The notes below the pieces were generated by a model. It was not told the DNA's origin, did no database searches, and was given only the letters and a program-made list of their open reading frames with translations. The position numbers and the translations under genes were made by a program. From DATDEW01 sp046590205 (GTDB lineage Bacteria; Bacteroidota; Ignavibacteria; Palsa-1295): a stretch of DNA of 56,280 nucleotides. The stretch covers positions 1 to 56,280 of the forward strand of contig JBKJTT010000085.1 of assembly GCA_046590205.1 (NCBI GenBank), in the 5' to 3' direction. The stretch's first letter is position 1, and every line of letters starts with the position of its first letter. Below, piece by piece: positions 42,815 through 51,753 of the stretch.

Positions 42815-42846
42815 CAAATATACGAAATTCCAACCCCAAAAACAAT
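42815..42846 (-). promoter_or_regulatory. TATATTTG promoter-like element upstream of the M42 peptidase
   Basis: TATATTTG (42815-42822, minus strand) is preceded by ATTG at 42843-42846, 20 bases upstream, matching TTTG at three of four positions. It points to the M42 gene about 340 bases downstream and would transcribe the repeat block. Confidence 0.4.
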
Positions 42847-42997
42847 AGGTGCCCGTAAAATAGTCCGTAACTCCTTATTATTAATTGAAAATAGTTGAAA
42901 AGGTGCGAATACGAATTGCTATGGCCAATTATGAATGGGCACCTATAGGGTATTTCAAAAGATTACTAACCGTTAGGGTTGCCTGACTACATGAAAC

Positions 42998-44155
42998 CTA
43001 CTTCGAGATTATTAAACGCTTATGAAAGTAAGAATCGTTGTTGTCTATTCTAACTAAATAAGCACCTGAAGATAAGTAGGGAAGGTAAAGAGAATATGAA
43101 GTGCTATTCATCTGACATTCATTTGCCTTGTATGAACCGACCGTTTGTCCAAGAGAGTTAATGATAGTAAACGTTTTTGGAATAAAACTTGAAGTGTTAA
43201 AATTAATTGAAACCCCCGTTTTAGCAGGGTTTGGAATAATGCTACAATCAATCCCAGACATATTGTTCATACCTACACTGGTAGTAAAAGTACATTCCGT
43301 TGGACAATATACTGCACAAAAATAACATTTATCCCATGTTGACAATGGTGGATTATCACAACCATTAGATGGATTAGCATTTCCATGCATTACATCACCA
43401 ACAAAACTATTACCGCAGTCAGGCCAGTTATTTTCTAAATGGTCAAGTCCAAAAATATGACCTATTTCATGTTTTAAAATTCTGCATAAGTTTACTGTTC
43501 TTCTTCCGGCTGTACTACATGAGGAAGGAGGCGGACAAGGGTATACCTGAATACGACCTGCTAAATATTTACCGGTATGGTTAATAGATATTTTTGTTCT
43601 GTCAGATGCATTAATACCTTCGCATTGAATAAAACCTGTATTCACCTGTGTTCTCCAATAAGCTGAAGCATGTACTGTTCTAACATCACCTAGTTGGTTA
43701 AAATCATTTTCCGCATTTGAGTACTGAATCCTAATACAGCACTCAGCACCTGTCCCAGCATCTACCTTTTGTGCTGATATAACGTTAGAAGGGCACAAAC
43801 TCGTCCATTCATTATAGGAATTGTCTATACATGAGCTTAATTGATTTCCATCAACGAAACAGCCGTCTGTTAGATCTGGGTAGCAAAACTTTACAACAGA
43901 ACCAACTTGCCATTTATTTATGAACGCTTGCCTAATTACTCCATTATCATTGAATGTAATGGTTGGAGGTGGGGGTGATGATTGACAATCTTGAAACTGA
44001 TAACCCTGCTTTTGTTGTGCATCATAGAAGTAGTACAGAATAGGATACTTCTTACCAGCACAGGGGTTCTGCGAAAATGAATTTTTCGCAAATAAGACAA
44101 TAAATAGCAAAAAGAGGCCCTTAAAGTAGTAAGAATATGTCGAATTCGTGTTCAT
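42998..44155 (-). CDS. Secreted metzincin-type metalloprotease with T9SS sorting domain
   Basis: A 385-residue protein. Signal peptide (GLFLLFIVLFAKNSFSQ, cleavage near residue 29). The zinc motif HEIGHIFGLDH has H229, E230, H233 and H239, the metzincin HExxHxxGxxH, followed by a Met-turn-like VMHG. Many Cys (over 15) suggest disulfides. The last 85 residues, beginning IPNPAKTGVSINFN and ending SYFHKRLIISK, form a T9SS type A sorting domain. The peptidase part resembles matrixin or M43-type enzymes. The coding region is AT-rich compared with the flanking housekeeping genes. Confidence 0.85.
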   Translation of the reverse strand: MNTNSTYSYYFKGLFLLFIVLFAKNSFSQNPCAGKKYPILYYFYDAQQKQGYQFQDCQSSPPPPTITFNDNGVIRQAFINKWQVGSVVKFCYPDLTDGCFVDGNQLSSCIDNSYNEWTSLCPSNVISAQKVDAGTGAECCIRIQYSNAENDFNQLGDVRTVHASAYWRTQVNTGFIQCEGINASDRTKISINHTGKYLAGRIQVYPCPPPSSCSTAGRRTVNLCRILKHEIGHIFGLDHLENNWPDCGNSFVGDVMHGNANPSNGCDNPPLSTWDKCYFCAVYCPTECTFTTSVGMNNMSGIDCSIIPNPAKTGVSINFNTSSFIPKTFTIINSLGQTVGSYKANECQMNSTSYSLYLPYLSSGAYLVRIDNNDSYFHKRLIISK

Positions 44156-44168
44156 AATAACCTAGTTA

Positions 44169-45173
44169 TTAATATGACAAGATATACTGTAGGATAGAGT
44201 TAATACGTTGTTTTAATGTTGCAACTGTTGGAGCAGCACCGAGCTTCCAAAAGTTTGAAGAGTCGAGCACAGTACCATTGCTTTCAATCTTATAAATACC
44301 CCCATTTCTGTATGGACCGCCGTGAGGGCTAACATCAAAGTACACAATACTTCCACTATGATCCTGAAAAGAATCACCAAGAAAGAAAATGTATTCAGAA
44401 TTTACAGACACAGCACTATCACCATAGATATTCTTTCCCATAATCGGCCCCGAAGTGTATGAACTAGTGTATGTATCGGTACCTCCCTCTTTTTTGTGAA
44501 ATGGAGAGAACGAAAAATTCATACAAACTGGCTCGTTCTCACTTGCAGCAAGGTATTGGCCGCAGTTTGACAATAAATGGTTACCTTTGATAACATCTAA
44601 AAGTTGAATTGTTACACACTTGAGAGGTAATGGATTTTTAGGTATTGAAGCATACGAGTCACTATCATTCACTATAGAAGTCACCCTTCCATGCACAATA
44701 ATCGGTGCGCTAGTGATATATTTAAGTTGACTAGTATCACCTAATAGTTCTTGTTGTTTCTCATATATAACATCTAAAAGCGCAGCAGGTGTAACTTTGT
44801 ATTGCCCCCCGCTAACATCATACCCTAAAATTGTATATTGACTAAATAATTGCGCGTTATACGAGTTCATTGCACAAAGAAAAGACATGAAGTGCTTTAG
44901 AGTATCGACAGATACAAGTAATTGAGCAAACGAATCTATTTGGTTTCTGTTCGTGATCGACTTACACAAACTATCAAGGTAAATATACCCTAAGAGTGTC
45001 TTCAGTGGCATGTCTGTGTGTAGCGGAGGTACTGATTGAATTTTAGACACACCTAACCTATAGCATCCTGACGATGTTGGTCCCGATGCAGGTATTAGTT
45101 GTGAATAAGCATCATTCACAACAATACATGCCATCGTTAAACATAAAAAAAATACTGTTTTAAGCATTTTCAT
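44169..45173 (-). CDS. Secreted protein of unknown function
   Basis: A 334-residue protein with a signal peptide (TVFFLCLTMACIVVNDAYSQ). I recognise no domain. It has a central helical part and a C-terminal beta region with SGPIMGKNIYGDSAVSVNSEYIFFLGD; no sorting domain is present at the end. It lies 13 bases upstream of the metalloprotease on the same strand, so it is probably in its operon. The composition is AT-rich like the protease. Confidence 0.6.
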   Translation of the reverse strand: MKMLKTVFFLCLTMACIVVNDAYSQLIPASGPTSSGCYRLGVSKIQSVPPLHTDMPLKTLLGYIYLDSLCKSITNRNQIDSFAQLLVSVDTLKHFMSFLCAMNSYNAQLFSQYTILGYDVSGGQYKVTPAALLDVIYEKQQELLGDTSQLKYITSAPIIVHGRVTSIVNDSDSYASIPKNPLPLKCVTIQLLDVIKGNHLLSNCGQYLAASENEPVCMNFSFSPFHKKEGGTDTYTSSYTSGPIMGKNIYGDSAVSVNSEYIFFLGDSFQDHSGSIVYFDVSPHGGPYRNGGIYKIESNGTVLDSSNFWKLGAAPTVATLKQRINSILQYILSY

Positions 45174-45263
45174 TGGTAGTATAATATAACAAAATGTAGT
45201 ACGTACACACTATAGACGATTCAAACACCCAAAATGGTTACTTTTTTCTTCAACTTTTTTTAT

Positions 45264-45749
45264 TTATTTTTTGCGAAGCGCTTCGCATAGTTCGCTCTTT
45301 GCTTCTCGGATGCGTTTTTTTGTTGCTGAAAGCGAAATCTTGAGCTTATCCGCTGTTTCTTCAAGTGTGTAACCTTGGTATTCATGGAGCAGGAGAGCAT
45401 TGCGTTTCTTCTCGTTCACAAGCGGAAGTATCTCTTCGAGCATGAGCCGTGCTTCCTCTACTTGCTCGAAGTTGTCATCAGAAGGAAGCTCTGAATCTTG
45501 CTCTGTGCTAACCCCAATCCTGTTGATATGCCCAAGCCGCTTGATCTCATCGAGTATCTTGTTTTTTGCTGCGTTGTGTATCCACCCAAAAACACTATGG
45601 ATTATTTCAGCATTCGCGATAGCGAGATGATAATCCGAACATGCTTCGCCAACGGCTATCTCAACGAATCCGTTCAACGGTGTGCCTGAAAAGCGAGCAA
45701 CCAACTGGTGCTCAAGCTCCCTGCAAAATTTTTTGTCTAATAAAATCAT
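45264..45749 (-). CDS. ECF-type RNA polymerase sigma factor
   Basis: A 161-residue protein. The N-terminal part has an atypical region 2 (IIHSVFGWIHNAAKNKILDEIKRL), and the C-terminal region 4 is clear: LPLVNEKKRNALLLHEYQGYTLEETADKLKISLSATKKRIREAKSEL, a helix-turn-helix. Shorter than most ECF factors; no anti-sigma gene is adjacent. A region 2 that deviates from the norm makes promoter recognition uncertain. Confidence 0.8.
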   Translation of the reverse strand: MILLDKKFCRELEHQLVARFSGTPLNGFVEIAVGEACSDYHLAIANAEIIHSVFGWIHNAAKNKILDEIKRLGHINRIGVSTEQDSELPSDDNFEQVEEARLMLEEILPLVNEKKRNALLLHEYQGYTLEETADKLKISLSATKKRIREAKSELCEALRKK

Positions 45750-46014
45750 ATATATATATATACTGACTTACGTGTTTTAGTACGAAACGAAAAGAACGTA
45801 AACGAATGACTTTCTCGCGGGAAGTTACCTGATACGCTTGAATCTATCGGCAAACTCGAGTGACCGCTACTATGAACCCCTACAAATATAATAAATTTCT
45901 TACCAGTAACCTAAGATTTTACAGTTTGTTACAGGGTAAAAGAGAATGACCATAACGGAATTTACTGTGTAGCAATAATCCGGTTGTATTTTTACAGTGT
46001 ATAATAGGTACCCA

Positions 46015-47166
46015 ATGACACTTAAACGACAAACAAAAGACAATTTCAAGAGCATGGTCACGATGACGAGCTTTTGGATTATTGCAGCTGTGCTCTTTGT
46101 GACATTTCGTTACTACGGAATGGAGCGTGAGATATATGGGCTTGATGCCAATTATTTTTTCCGCCTTGATGGAAGTGATATTGACTCCATCGAACCGCAG
46201 CCATTCCGGCTTGAGATCGCGCGTGCTTACTGGGAAATGATCATCGGCAGTATTGTTGTCGGCATTATAACATCATTTGCGGAGATAATGATATTCTCAA
46301 AACTTTTTCGCAAACGCTCGTTCAGTGCTATCATCCTTGTTAAGACAATTTTTTATCTGATGGTTCTTATTGTTGCAGTGCTCGTGAGCGCGGCGCTATC
46401 GGTAACCATCTTACAAGATGTTCCCCTCCCGTTCATGGAGGCATATACGCTCCAGATATCGAAGTTCTTTACTTCGACCATTTTCCATCAAGTGTTAATC
46501 CTTGCCGTTATTGTTAGTTTGCTTACGAACTTCTTCCGACAGATCTCGGCCTATTTTGGTAAAGGTACGCTCTTCAAACTTATCACAGGGAAGTATCACT
46601 CACCACGTGAAGAAGAGCGCATCTTTATGTTTCTTGATCTGAAAAGCTCAACGACTATTGCAGAGAAGCTCGGGCATATCCGCTTCAGTGAATTCCTCAA
46701 AGACTATTTCTTTGATATATCCGAAGAAATATATAAGAACAACGGCGAAGTGTATCAGTATGTCGGCGATGAGATAGTTGTTACATGGGAGAAATGGTCG
46801 GGTATCACAGCCAACCAATGCATTCAATGTCATTTTGATATTATGAAACGTTTGGAAATCGTAGCTCCTGTCTACATTGCAAAGTACGGCGTTGCCCCTT
46901 CATCTAAATCTGGGTTCCATGTAGGTAAAGTCGTGACAACTGAAGTAGGCGAAATGAAACAGGAGATAGTCTATCATGGTGATACTGTCAATACTGCTTC
47001 CCGCATTCAAGGCGAATGCAACAAGTACGGTAAGAGTATATTAGTATCAGGAGAGTTGATCGGAGTTCTGAATATGGCAAAGGATTTTCACTTAGAAATG
47101 ACAGGTACTACCCTACTTCGAGGCAAAGAACAAACAATAGAATTGTACAGCGTCACTATTGCATAA
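46015..47166 (+). CDS. Membrane-bound class III adenylate/guanylate cyclase
   Basis: A 383-residue protein from the ATG at 46015 (a GTG at 45997 is also possible). Four to five membrane segments in the N-terminal 190 residues are followed by a cyclase catalytic domain: FMFLDLKSSTTIAEKLG with the first metal Asp, GEVYQYVGDEIVVTWEKW with the second, and NTASRIQGECNKYGKS, the N..R substrate-binding segment. Class III cyclases make cAMP or cGMP; which one cannot be read from the sequence. It is divergent from the nearby sigma gene. Confidence 0.88.
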   Translation: MTLKRQTKDNFKSMVTMTSFWIIAAVLFVTFRYYGMEREIYGLDANYFFRLDGSDIDSIEPQPFRLEIARAYWEMIIGSIVVGIITSFAEIMIFSKLFRKRSFSAIILVKTIFYLMVLIVAVLVSAALSVTILQDVPLPFMEAYTLQISKFFTSTIFHQVLILAVIVSLLTNFFRQISAYFGKGTLFKLITGKYHSPREEERIFMFLDLKSSTTIAEKLGHIRFSEFLKDYFFDISEEIYKNNGEVYQYVGDEIVVTWEKWSGITANQCIQCHFDIMKRLEIVAPVYIAKYGVAPSSKSGFHVGKVVTTEVGEMKQEIVYHGDTVNTASRIQGECNKYGKSILVSGELIGVLNMAKDFHLEMTGTTLLRGKEQTIELYSVTIA

Positions 47167-47168
47167 GC

Positions 47169-48059
47169 TTACCCCCTTGGGTGAAACTGCTTGTGTACTT
47201 CGAGGAGGTACTGTCTATCTACATGGGTATAGATCTCTGTGGTTGTGATATTGGCGTGACCTAAGAGTTCTTGTACGATGCGTAAGTCTGCACCACCTTC
47301 AAGCAAATGCGTTGCGAATGAGTGTCGGAAAGTATGCGGCGTAATCTGTTTCTCTATCTTTGCCGCTTTTGCGTTCTCCTGAATGATATTCCATATCGTC
47401 ATGCGCGATAGACCTGTGCCACGTTCCTGATTAAGGAATACTGCGCTAGTCATCTTCGATGAACGCAAAAACAGCGGACGGACTTTACCGAGATACTCGT
47501 CCATTGCTTTACGAGCAACCTTGCCGATAGGCACGATGCGTTCTTTGCTGCCTTTTCCGAAGAGACGAACAAGACCGTCACTAAGAAAGAGTTGATTCAG
47601 CGAAAGAGTTGTCACTTCTGATACTCGCGCACCAGTAGCATAGAGAAATTCAAGTATCGCTTTATCGCGGATACCTTTACTCGTTGAAATATCGGGCTGC
47701 TTCAAGATGAGCTTCATCTCCTCTACCGATAATACCTCGGGCGGCTTGCGGCGCGGGGCTTTCAGCTCAAGTGATTCCGTCGGGTCGTTCTCTAATACTT
47801 GTTCGGTGATGAGGAATTTATAGAAACCACGTATGCCTGAGATAATACGAGCAATGCTTGTCCGTTCTAGTCCTACTTCTGATAGTTCTTTGATAAGTTG
47901 TTGAAGGTCTGATGTCTTCGCAGTCTCATACGACTTACTGCGTGATGAAAGAAATGTAGAGAGCCGTTCGATGTCATGTTTATATGCGTCGAGAGAATTT
48001 CCCGATAGTCCGCGTTCGAGTTTGAGATGAGAAAGGTAATCGCGAGTGAGATGATCCAT
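47169..48059 (-). CDS. xerD: Tyrosine recombinase XerD-like
   Basis: A 296-residue recombinase. The catalytic set is complete: R145 (ATGARVSEV), K172 (GKGSKER), H242-x-x-R245 (HTFRHSFATH), H268 (LGHANI) and Y277 (IYTHV). The N-terminal SAM-like core-binding domain covers residues 1-100. The start ATG overlaps the stop of the HD phosphohydrolase gene (GTGATG; GTG at 48062 is an alternative). It resolves chromosome dimers at dif; the length and layout fit XerD, but distinguishing it from XerC needs phylogeny. Confidence 0.93.
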   Translation of the reverse strand: MDHLTRDYLSHLKLERGLSGNSLDAYKHDIERLSTFLSSRSKSYETAKTSDLQQLIKELSEVGLERTSIARIISGIRGFYKFLITEQVLENDPTESLELKAPRRKPPEVLSVEEMKLILKQPDISTSKGIRDKAILEFLYATGARVSEVTTLSLNQLFLSDGLVRLFGKGSKERIVPIGKVARKAMDEYLGKVRPLFLRSSKMTSAVFLNQERGTGLSRMTIWNIIQENAKAAKIEKQITPHTFRHSFATHLLEGGADLRIVQELLGHANITTTEIYTHVDRQYLLEVHKQFHPRG

Positions 48060-50308
48060 CACGAAAGAGTATTCGCGGTTGGTACTTTTGCAGTAGTCGG
48101 GTAATTGATACGCGAGTGGAACGTCCCGATTAGAAGACGCGCAAAGACAGAGCGGATGATGACAAGATCGTGGAGTGTCAGGTCACACTCATCAAGCTGT
48201 CCGTCAGCAATACGTTTCTGGAATAGATTCTGGAGCTCTTCTTCAAGCATTTCCGTCGTCGGTTCTTCGGCGCGAAGTGCCATCGTCCGTGCAATTGCTT
48301 CCGAAGCATCTGCGAGCATAACGATTGCTGTTTCTTTTGTATTTGGTTTCGGACCGGGATAGCGGAACGCAGCGTCATTGAGCACACCGCCTACTGTCAT
48401 AGATTCAAGCGCGCGCTGATAGAAGAACGAGATGCGAAGTGTACCGTGATGCATCGGAATAAAATCGATGATCTTCTCCGGCAGATGGTAGTTTTCTGCA
48501 AGTGTTACTCCGCGAGTTACATGATCTCGCACTCGCTTGGCACTTTCAGCAGCAGAAATAGAATCATGAATATTTCCATGGTCAGCTATTTGATTTTCGA
48601 TAAAATCGTGTGGCTGTGCAACCTTCCCAATGTCATGAAAGTATGCACCGACTTTCGTCAGTAGTGCATTCGCACCGATGGCAATAGCTGCATTCTCACC
48701 GAGCTGTGAGACAAGCATCGTATGATGATATGTGCCGGGTGCTTCATCGGCAAGCGTTCTCATCAGGGGATGATTGATATTATCATACTCCGTTAGCTTC
48801 AGGTCAGAGGCAGTATTGAACAAACCTTCAACTGCATAGACGAGCGCAAATGTAAGTACCGGCGAGATAAGTGCGTTGCCTGCCGCAAGTGCAAGTTCAA
48901 AACCTATTTCGGCCAGCGGAGCGCCGCGCTCAAATGAAAGTGCGCTGATCGCAATAAAATACCCGAGGAATATATAACCAATACTCTGGAAGAGTTGTGA
49001 ACGACTACGAAGATCGCGCACGGTATAAGCAGCAAACGCACCCGCGGACAATCCTGCAAGAGCAACATTATAGTCATTACCTCTGATACCTGCCACAAGG
49101 AGAGCGACGATAACTGTTCCGTAAAATCCGGTACGCGAATCAAAGAGAATCGTCAAGAGCATCGAAGAAACAGGTATCAGGATAAGATACTCTAAAGGGA
49201 AACGTGTATGAACTTGTACTGACAAAAATGCAAGTACCGCAGGGAAGATAAGTATGAACGAGATAAGGATGAGTTGTGCATTATCCTTATATATCTTGCG
49301 ACGAATGAACTTCACATACAATACAAAGAGCATCACAATAATTGCCGCGTGACCGATTGTGCCAAGTACTCTTCCAATCATCGTGCCTGTGCCGCCACGC
49401 TGGATGCGTGCTTCGGCAAGTGACTCAAGCGATGCTTTTGCGGCAGCCGTAATTACCTCACCTTTTGCAATGATCAGATGCCCTTCACTTACAATTCCGT
49501 CGGTTCGAGGGACACGTTTGATAAGCGCATCACGTGATTCTTCACTTTGCTCTGCACTGTAAAGTGCATTCGGCATAACTACCGATGCTCCAATCTTTGC
49601 AATCGCACTTCTCGTATCGGGTTGAAGCCGAAGCTTTTGCTCGAAGACCGATTGCAAACGATTGATAAGCTCATCTGTCGAAACTAAAAGTGACGCTGGA
49701 AGTATTGTCTCGGCGGTTACACTTTTTCGTAATGATATCTTACTATCAGCCGAACGAGCGATCTCTTCGGGAATCACGGTAGTAATAAGTAATGTGTCAG
49801 TTACTTTGGCGATTATTTCCGAAAGCGCAACGACAAGTTCATTCTCTATCTCGGAAGGTACGGTTTTTGTCGATCCAATATATTCTCGAAGTACTGCGAT
49901 CTCGCTTTCAGATAATCCCTTACTACGTACAATATCATCGGAGGTGTGAAGAGAAGCAAATACATTACGGAGCTTTTCGGCTACTGAGTCTTTCGTTGAA
50001 CTACGTGCATTTGTATCTACTATATAAACTGGATAGTATTGCTCAAGTGTTTTTCGGACATCAGTGTTGTAACGCGACTGTTCTTTTTGTAGAGGGAAAG
50101 AGAATGGTGCAATCACATCTGCGCTCGTCCAGAGTGAACCTACCGAATACCCGGTCACGCTTTGCTGCGACTGGCCCTGCGGGAAAAGCGCAGCGAGAAC
50201 AAGCGTCAGAGCTATAGCTATTGATATTCGTATCGTCTTCGACCGACGCCATTTCTCCTTACGAAGAAAACGACGTACCGAATTTATTGACGCTCCGAAT
50301 AGTCCCAC
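48059..50308 (-). CDS. 7TM-HD cyclic-dinucleotide phosphohydrolase (PgpH-like)
   Basis: A 749-residue protein with a GTG start. One N-terminal helix is followed by a large extracytoplasmic domain (residues 60-300) rich in Ser and Val, then seven membrane helices and a C-terminal HDIG domain: YHHTMLVSQLGENAAIAIGANALL and AYFHDIGKVAQPHDF, with metal-binding His and Asp. This is the PgpH family, which degrades c-di-AMP in many bacteria. Its stop overlaps xerD. Confidence 0.9.
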   Translation of the reverse strand: MGLFGASINSVRRFLRKEKWRRSKTIRISIAIALTLVLAALFPQGQSQQSVTGYSVGSLWTSADVIAPFSFPLQKEQSRYNTDVRKTLEQYYPVYIVDTNARSSTKDSVAEKLRNVFASLHTSDDIVRSKGLSESEIAVLREYIGSTKTVPSEIENELVVALSEIIAKVTDTLLITTVIPEEIARSADSKISLRKSVTAETILPASLLVSTDELINRLQSVFEQKLRLQPDTRSAIAKIGASVVMPNALYSAEQSEESRDALIKRVPRTDGIVSEGHLIIAKGEVITAAAKASLESLAEARIQRGGTGTMIGRVLGTIGHAAIIVMLFVLYVKFIRRKIYKDNAQLILISFILIFPAVLAFLSVQVHTRFPLEYLILIPVSSMLLTILFDSRTGFYGTVIVALLVAGIRGNDYNVALAGLSAGAFAAYTVRDLRSRSQLFQSIGYIFLGYFIAISALSFERGAPLAEIGFELALAAGNALISPVLTFALVYAVEGLFNTASDLKLTEYDNINHPLMRTLADEAPGTYHHTMLVSQLGENAAIAIGANALLTKVGAYFHDIGKVAQPHDFIENQIADHGNIHDSISAAESAKRVRDHVTRGVTLAENYHLPEKIIDFIPMHHGTLRISFFYQRALESMTVGGVLNDAAFRYPGPKPNTKETAIVMLADASEAIARTMALRAEEPTTEMLEEELQNLFQKRIADGQLDECDLTLHDLVIIRSVFARLLIGTFHSRINYPTTAKVPTANTLS

Positions 50309-50336
50309 GTGTTATACTCTTAGCTCTTCAAATGTC

Positions 50337-50873
50337 TTATTTTTCTTTGAGAAGTGGGAGGATGAGCGACTCCATGACTGCTTTTGTACGCATCCCGACA
50401 AATTTGCCGCGCATGTTACCTTTTTTATCGATCAGTATGGTAACAGGGATAGCATTCATGCCGCCGTATGATGTCGTTACAGCTTCATTACCTATAAGAA
50501 TTGGATAGTTCACTTTCATCTTATCCGCGTATGGCTTGACAACTCCTACCCCACCTTCATCAAGTGCAATACCGACAAACTGAAGACCGTCTTTGCCGTA
50601 CATGTTCTGAAGTTCAATAAAATCAGGTATCTCTTTTCTGCACGGACCGCACCATGTAGCCCAAAAGTTGAGTGCAACTACCTTGCCTTTAAGCTCGGAT
50701 AATCTTACACTGAGACCGTTGATATCTGGGAGGGTGAAATCCGGTGCTGCGCTGTTATCCTGATTCTGGACCATCTCTGTTGTTTCCTTCGAGGTAGTGT
50801 TCGCCAATAAATACACGGCGCCGCTTGCAACGAAGAAAAATATGAGGGCTATAATTACTTTATTTGTTTTCAT
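50337..50873 (-). CDS. TlpA-like thioredoxin-family protein
   Basis: A 178-residue protein. An N-terminal membrane anchor (VIIALIFFFVASGAVYLLA) leads to a thioredoxin-fold domain with FWATWCGPCRKEIP (Cys75 and Cys78), PDFTLPDINGLSVRLSELKGKVV and the cis-Pro loop AIPVTILIDKKG. It is a periplasmic thiol-disulfide reductase of the TlpA/ResA type, probably used in cytochrome c biogenesis or disulfide reduction. Its start lies about 85 bases from the terminator of the next gene upstream. Confidence 0.92.
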   Translation of the reverse strand: MKTNKVIIALIFFFVASGAVYLLANTTSKETTEMVQNQDNSAAPDFTLPDINGLSVRLSELKGKVVALNFWATWCGPCRKEIPDFIELQNMYGKDGLQFVGIALDEGGVGVVKPYADKMKVNYPILIGNEAVTTSYGGMNAIPVTILIDKKGNMRGKFVGMRTKAVMESLILPLLKEK

Positions 50874-50959
50874 CAATGTTTCCTTGACCTGTTATAAAAT
50901 CCATACAATAGGTGTAAGTAGTACAATTTTCATGCCTATTTAGTGCTATTTGAGGGTAA

Positions 50960-50990
50960 TAAAAAAGCGAGTCACTTTCGGGACTCGCTT
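50960..50990 (-). terminator. Terminator of the sigma-antisigma-lipoprotein operon
   Basis: A 9-bp stem (50965-50973 with 50982-50990) with an 8-base loop is followed on the minus strand by a T run. It lies about 20 bases after the lipoprotein stop. Confidence 0.85.
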
Positions 50991-51011
50991 GATTAACTAC
51001 TGCTATTTCAA

Positions 51012-51734
51012 TTACTTGTCGTCTTCGACATCTACTCTAGGTGCCATGATGTACCGAGCGTTTCTATCGTACCAACGGCTCGGGTCTTTACCTCCGCCAT
51101 CAGATGTAGATACTTTTGTACGCGAGATAAGTTGAAGATTTGATATCTCAGAAAGTTGACCAATGATCGTTCTCTCTAAGATAAGACCATACTCTTTTGC
51201 AAAGTACCGTACTTCATACACATCGCTGCTCTTTGTCTTATCGACATACTTTACAACAACTACATCCTGATATGTCTGCTCATGTCCGGGCAGAATATAG
51301 GTGTCATATCGTCCCATCACTGTTGCTTCGATTGTCTTTGCATCATCTGCAAACCACGACGAACCAACTTCCAGTAATCCCTGCAATGCAACGATACCAT
51401 CAGAGCCATCCTGCAAACGTGACATCAGGCATTGCATGATACCATCTGAATTCGTTTTTGTTTTGTAGAAGTAGAGAACGTCAGTGCTCGGTACGTTCGG
51501 GTCTTGCTTCTGAAGTTTTGTGTAACTGCCGTACTGTGCATTCACAATAACTTGATACGTAGTTGTATCAGGTGTTGCAGTGGAGTAATCGGAGTAGGTG
51601 TACTGAAGTCCGTTCGTCTGCGGGAAGAAATACTCGTCAGCAACCGCTACCGTCTGCGGGGCATCGGTAGAGCTTTGCGCTGTGCATCCGATAAGAGCTG
51701 CACCGAGTAACAATGTAAGTAACGTCGTTTTCAT
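51012..51734 (-). CDS. Lipoprotein of unknown function in the sigma factor operon
   Basis: A 240-residue protein with a lipoprotein signal (MKTTLLTLLLGAALIGC). The remainder is mainly beta (LQYTYSDYSTATPDTTTYQVIVNA, then YLDTYILPGHEQTY-like strands; VVVVKYVDKT, VYEVRYFAKEYGLILERTIIG), resembling a lipocalin-like or DUF-type calycin shape without a clear family. It is the third gene after the sigma factor and anti-sigma-like protein, 19 bases after the latter. Confidence 0.65.
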   Translation of the reverse strand: MKTTLLTLLLGAALIGCTAQSSTDAPQTVAVADEYFFPQTNGLQYTYSDYSTATPDTTTYQVIVNAQYGSYTKLQKQDPNVPSTDVLYFYKTKTNSDGIMQCLMSRLQDGSDGIVALQGLLEVGSSWFADDAKTIEATVMGRYDTYILPGHEQTYQDVVVVKYVDKTKSSDVYEVRYFAKEYGLILERTIIGQLSEISNLQLISRTKVSTSDGGGKDPSRWYDRNARYIMAPRVDVEDDK

Positions 51735-51753
51735 TTTCTGCTCCTCCTTCTTT

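Larger units (their letters stand above)
42479..42997. other. Gene-free region with repeat block and promoter-like site
   Basis: About 520 bases without a convincing gene. A 74-codon frame (42506-42730) spans the repeat block shared with 18.1 kb but has no homology or sensible start. A minus-strand TATATTTG lies at 42815-42822. Confidence 0.55.

Noticed and set aside
45750..46014. Regulatory RNA in the TATATA-rich region after the sigma gene
   Set aside because: No stable hairpin or conserved feature beyond AT-richness was seen.
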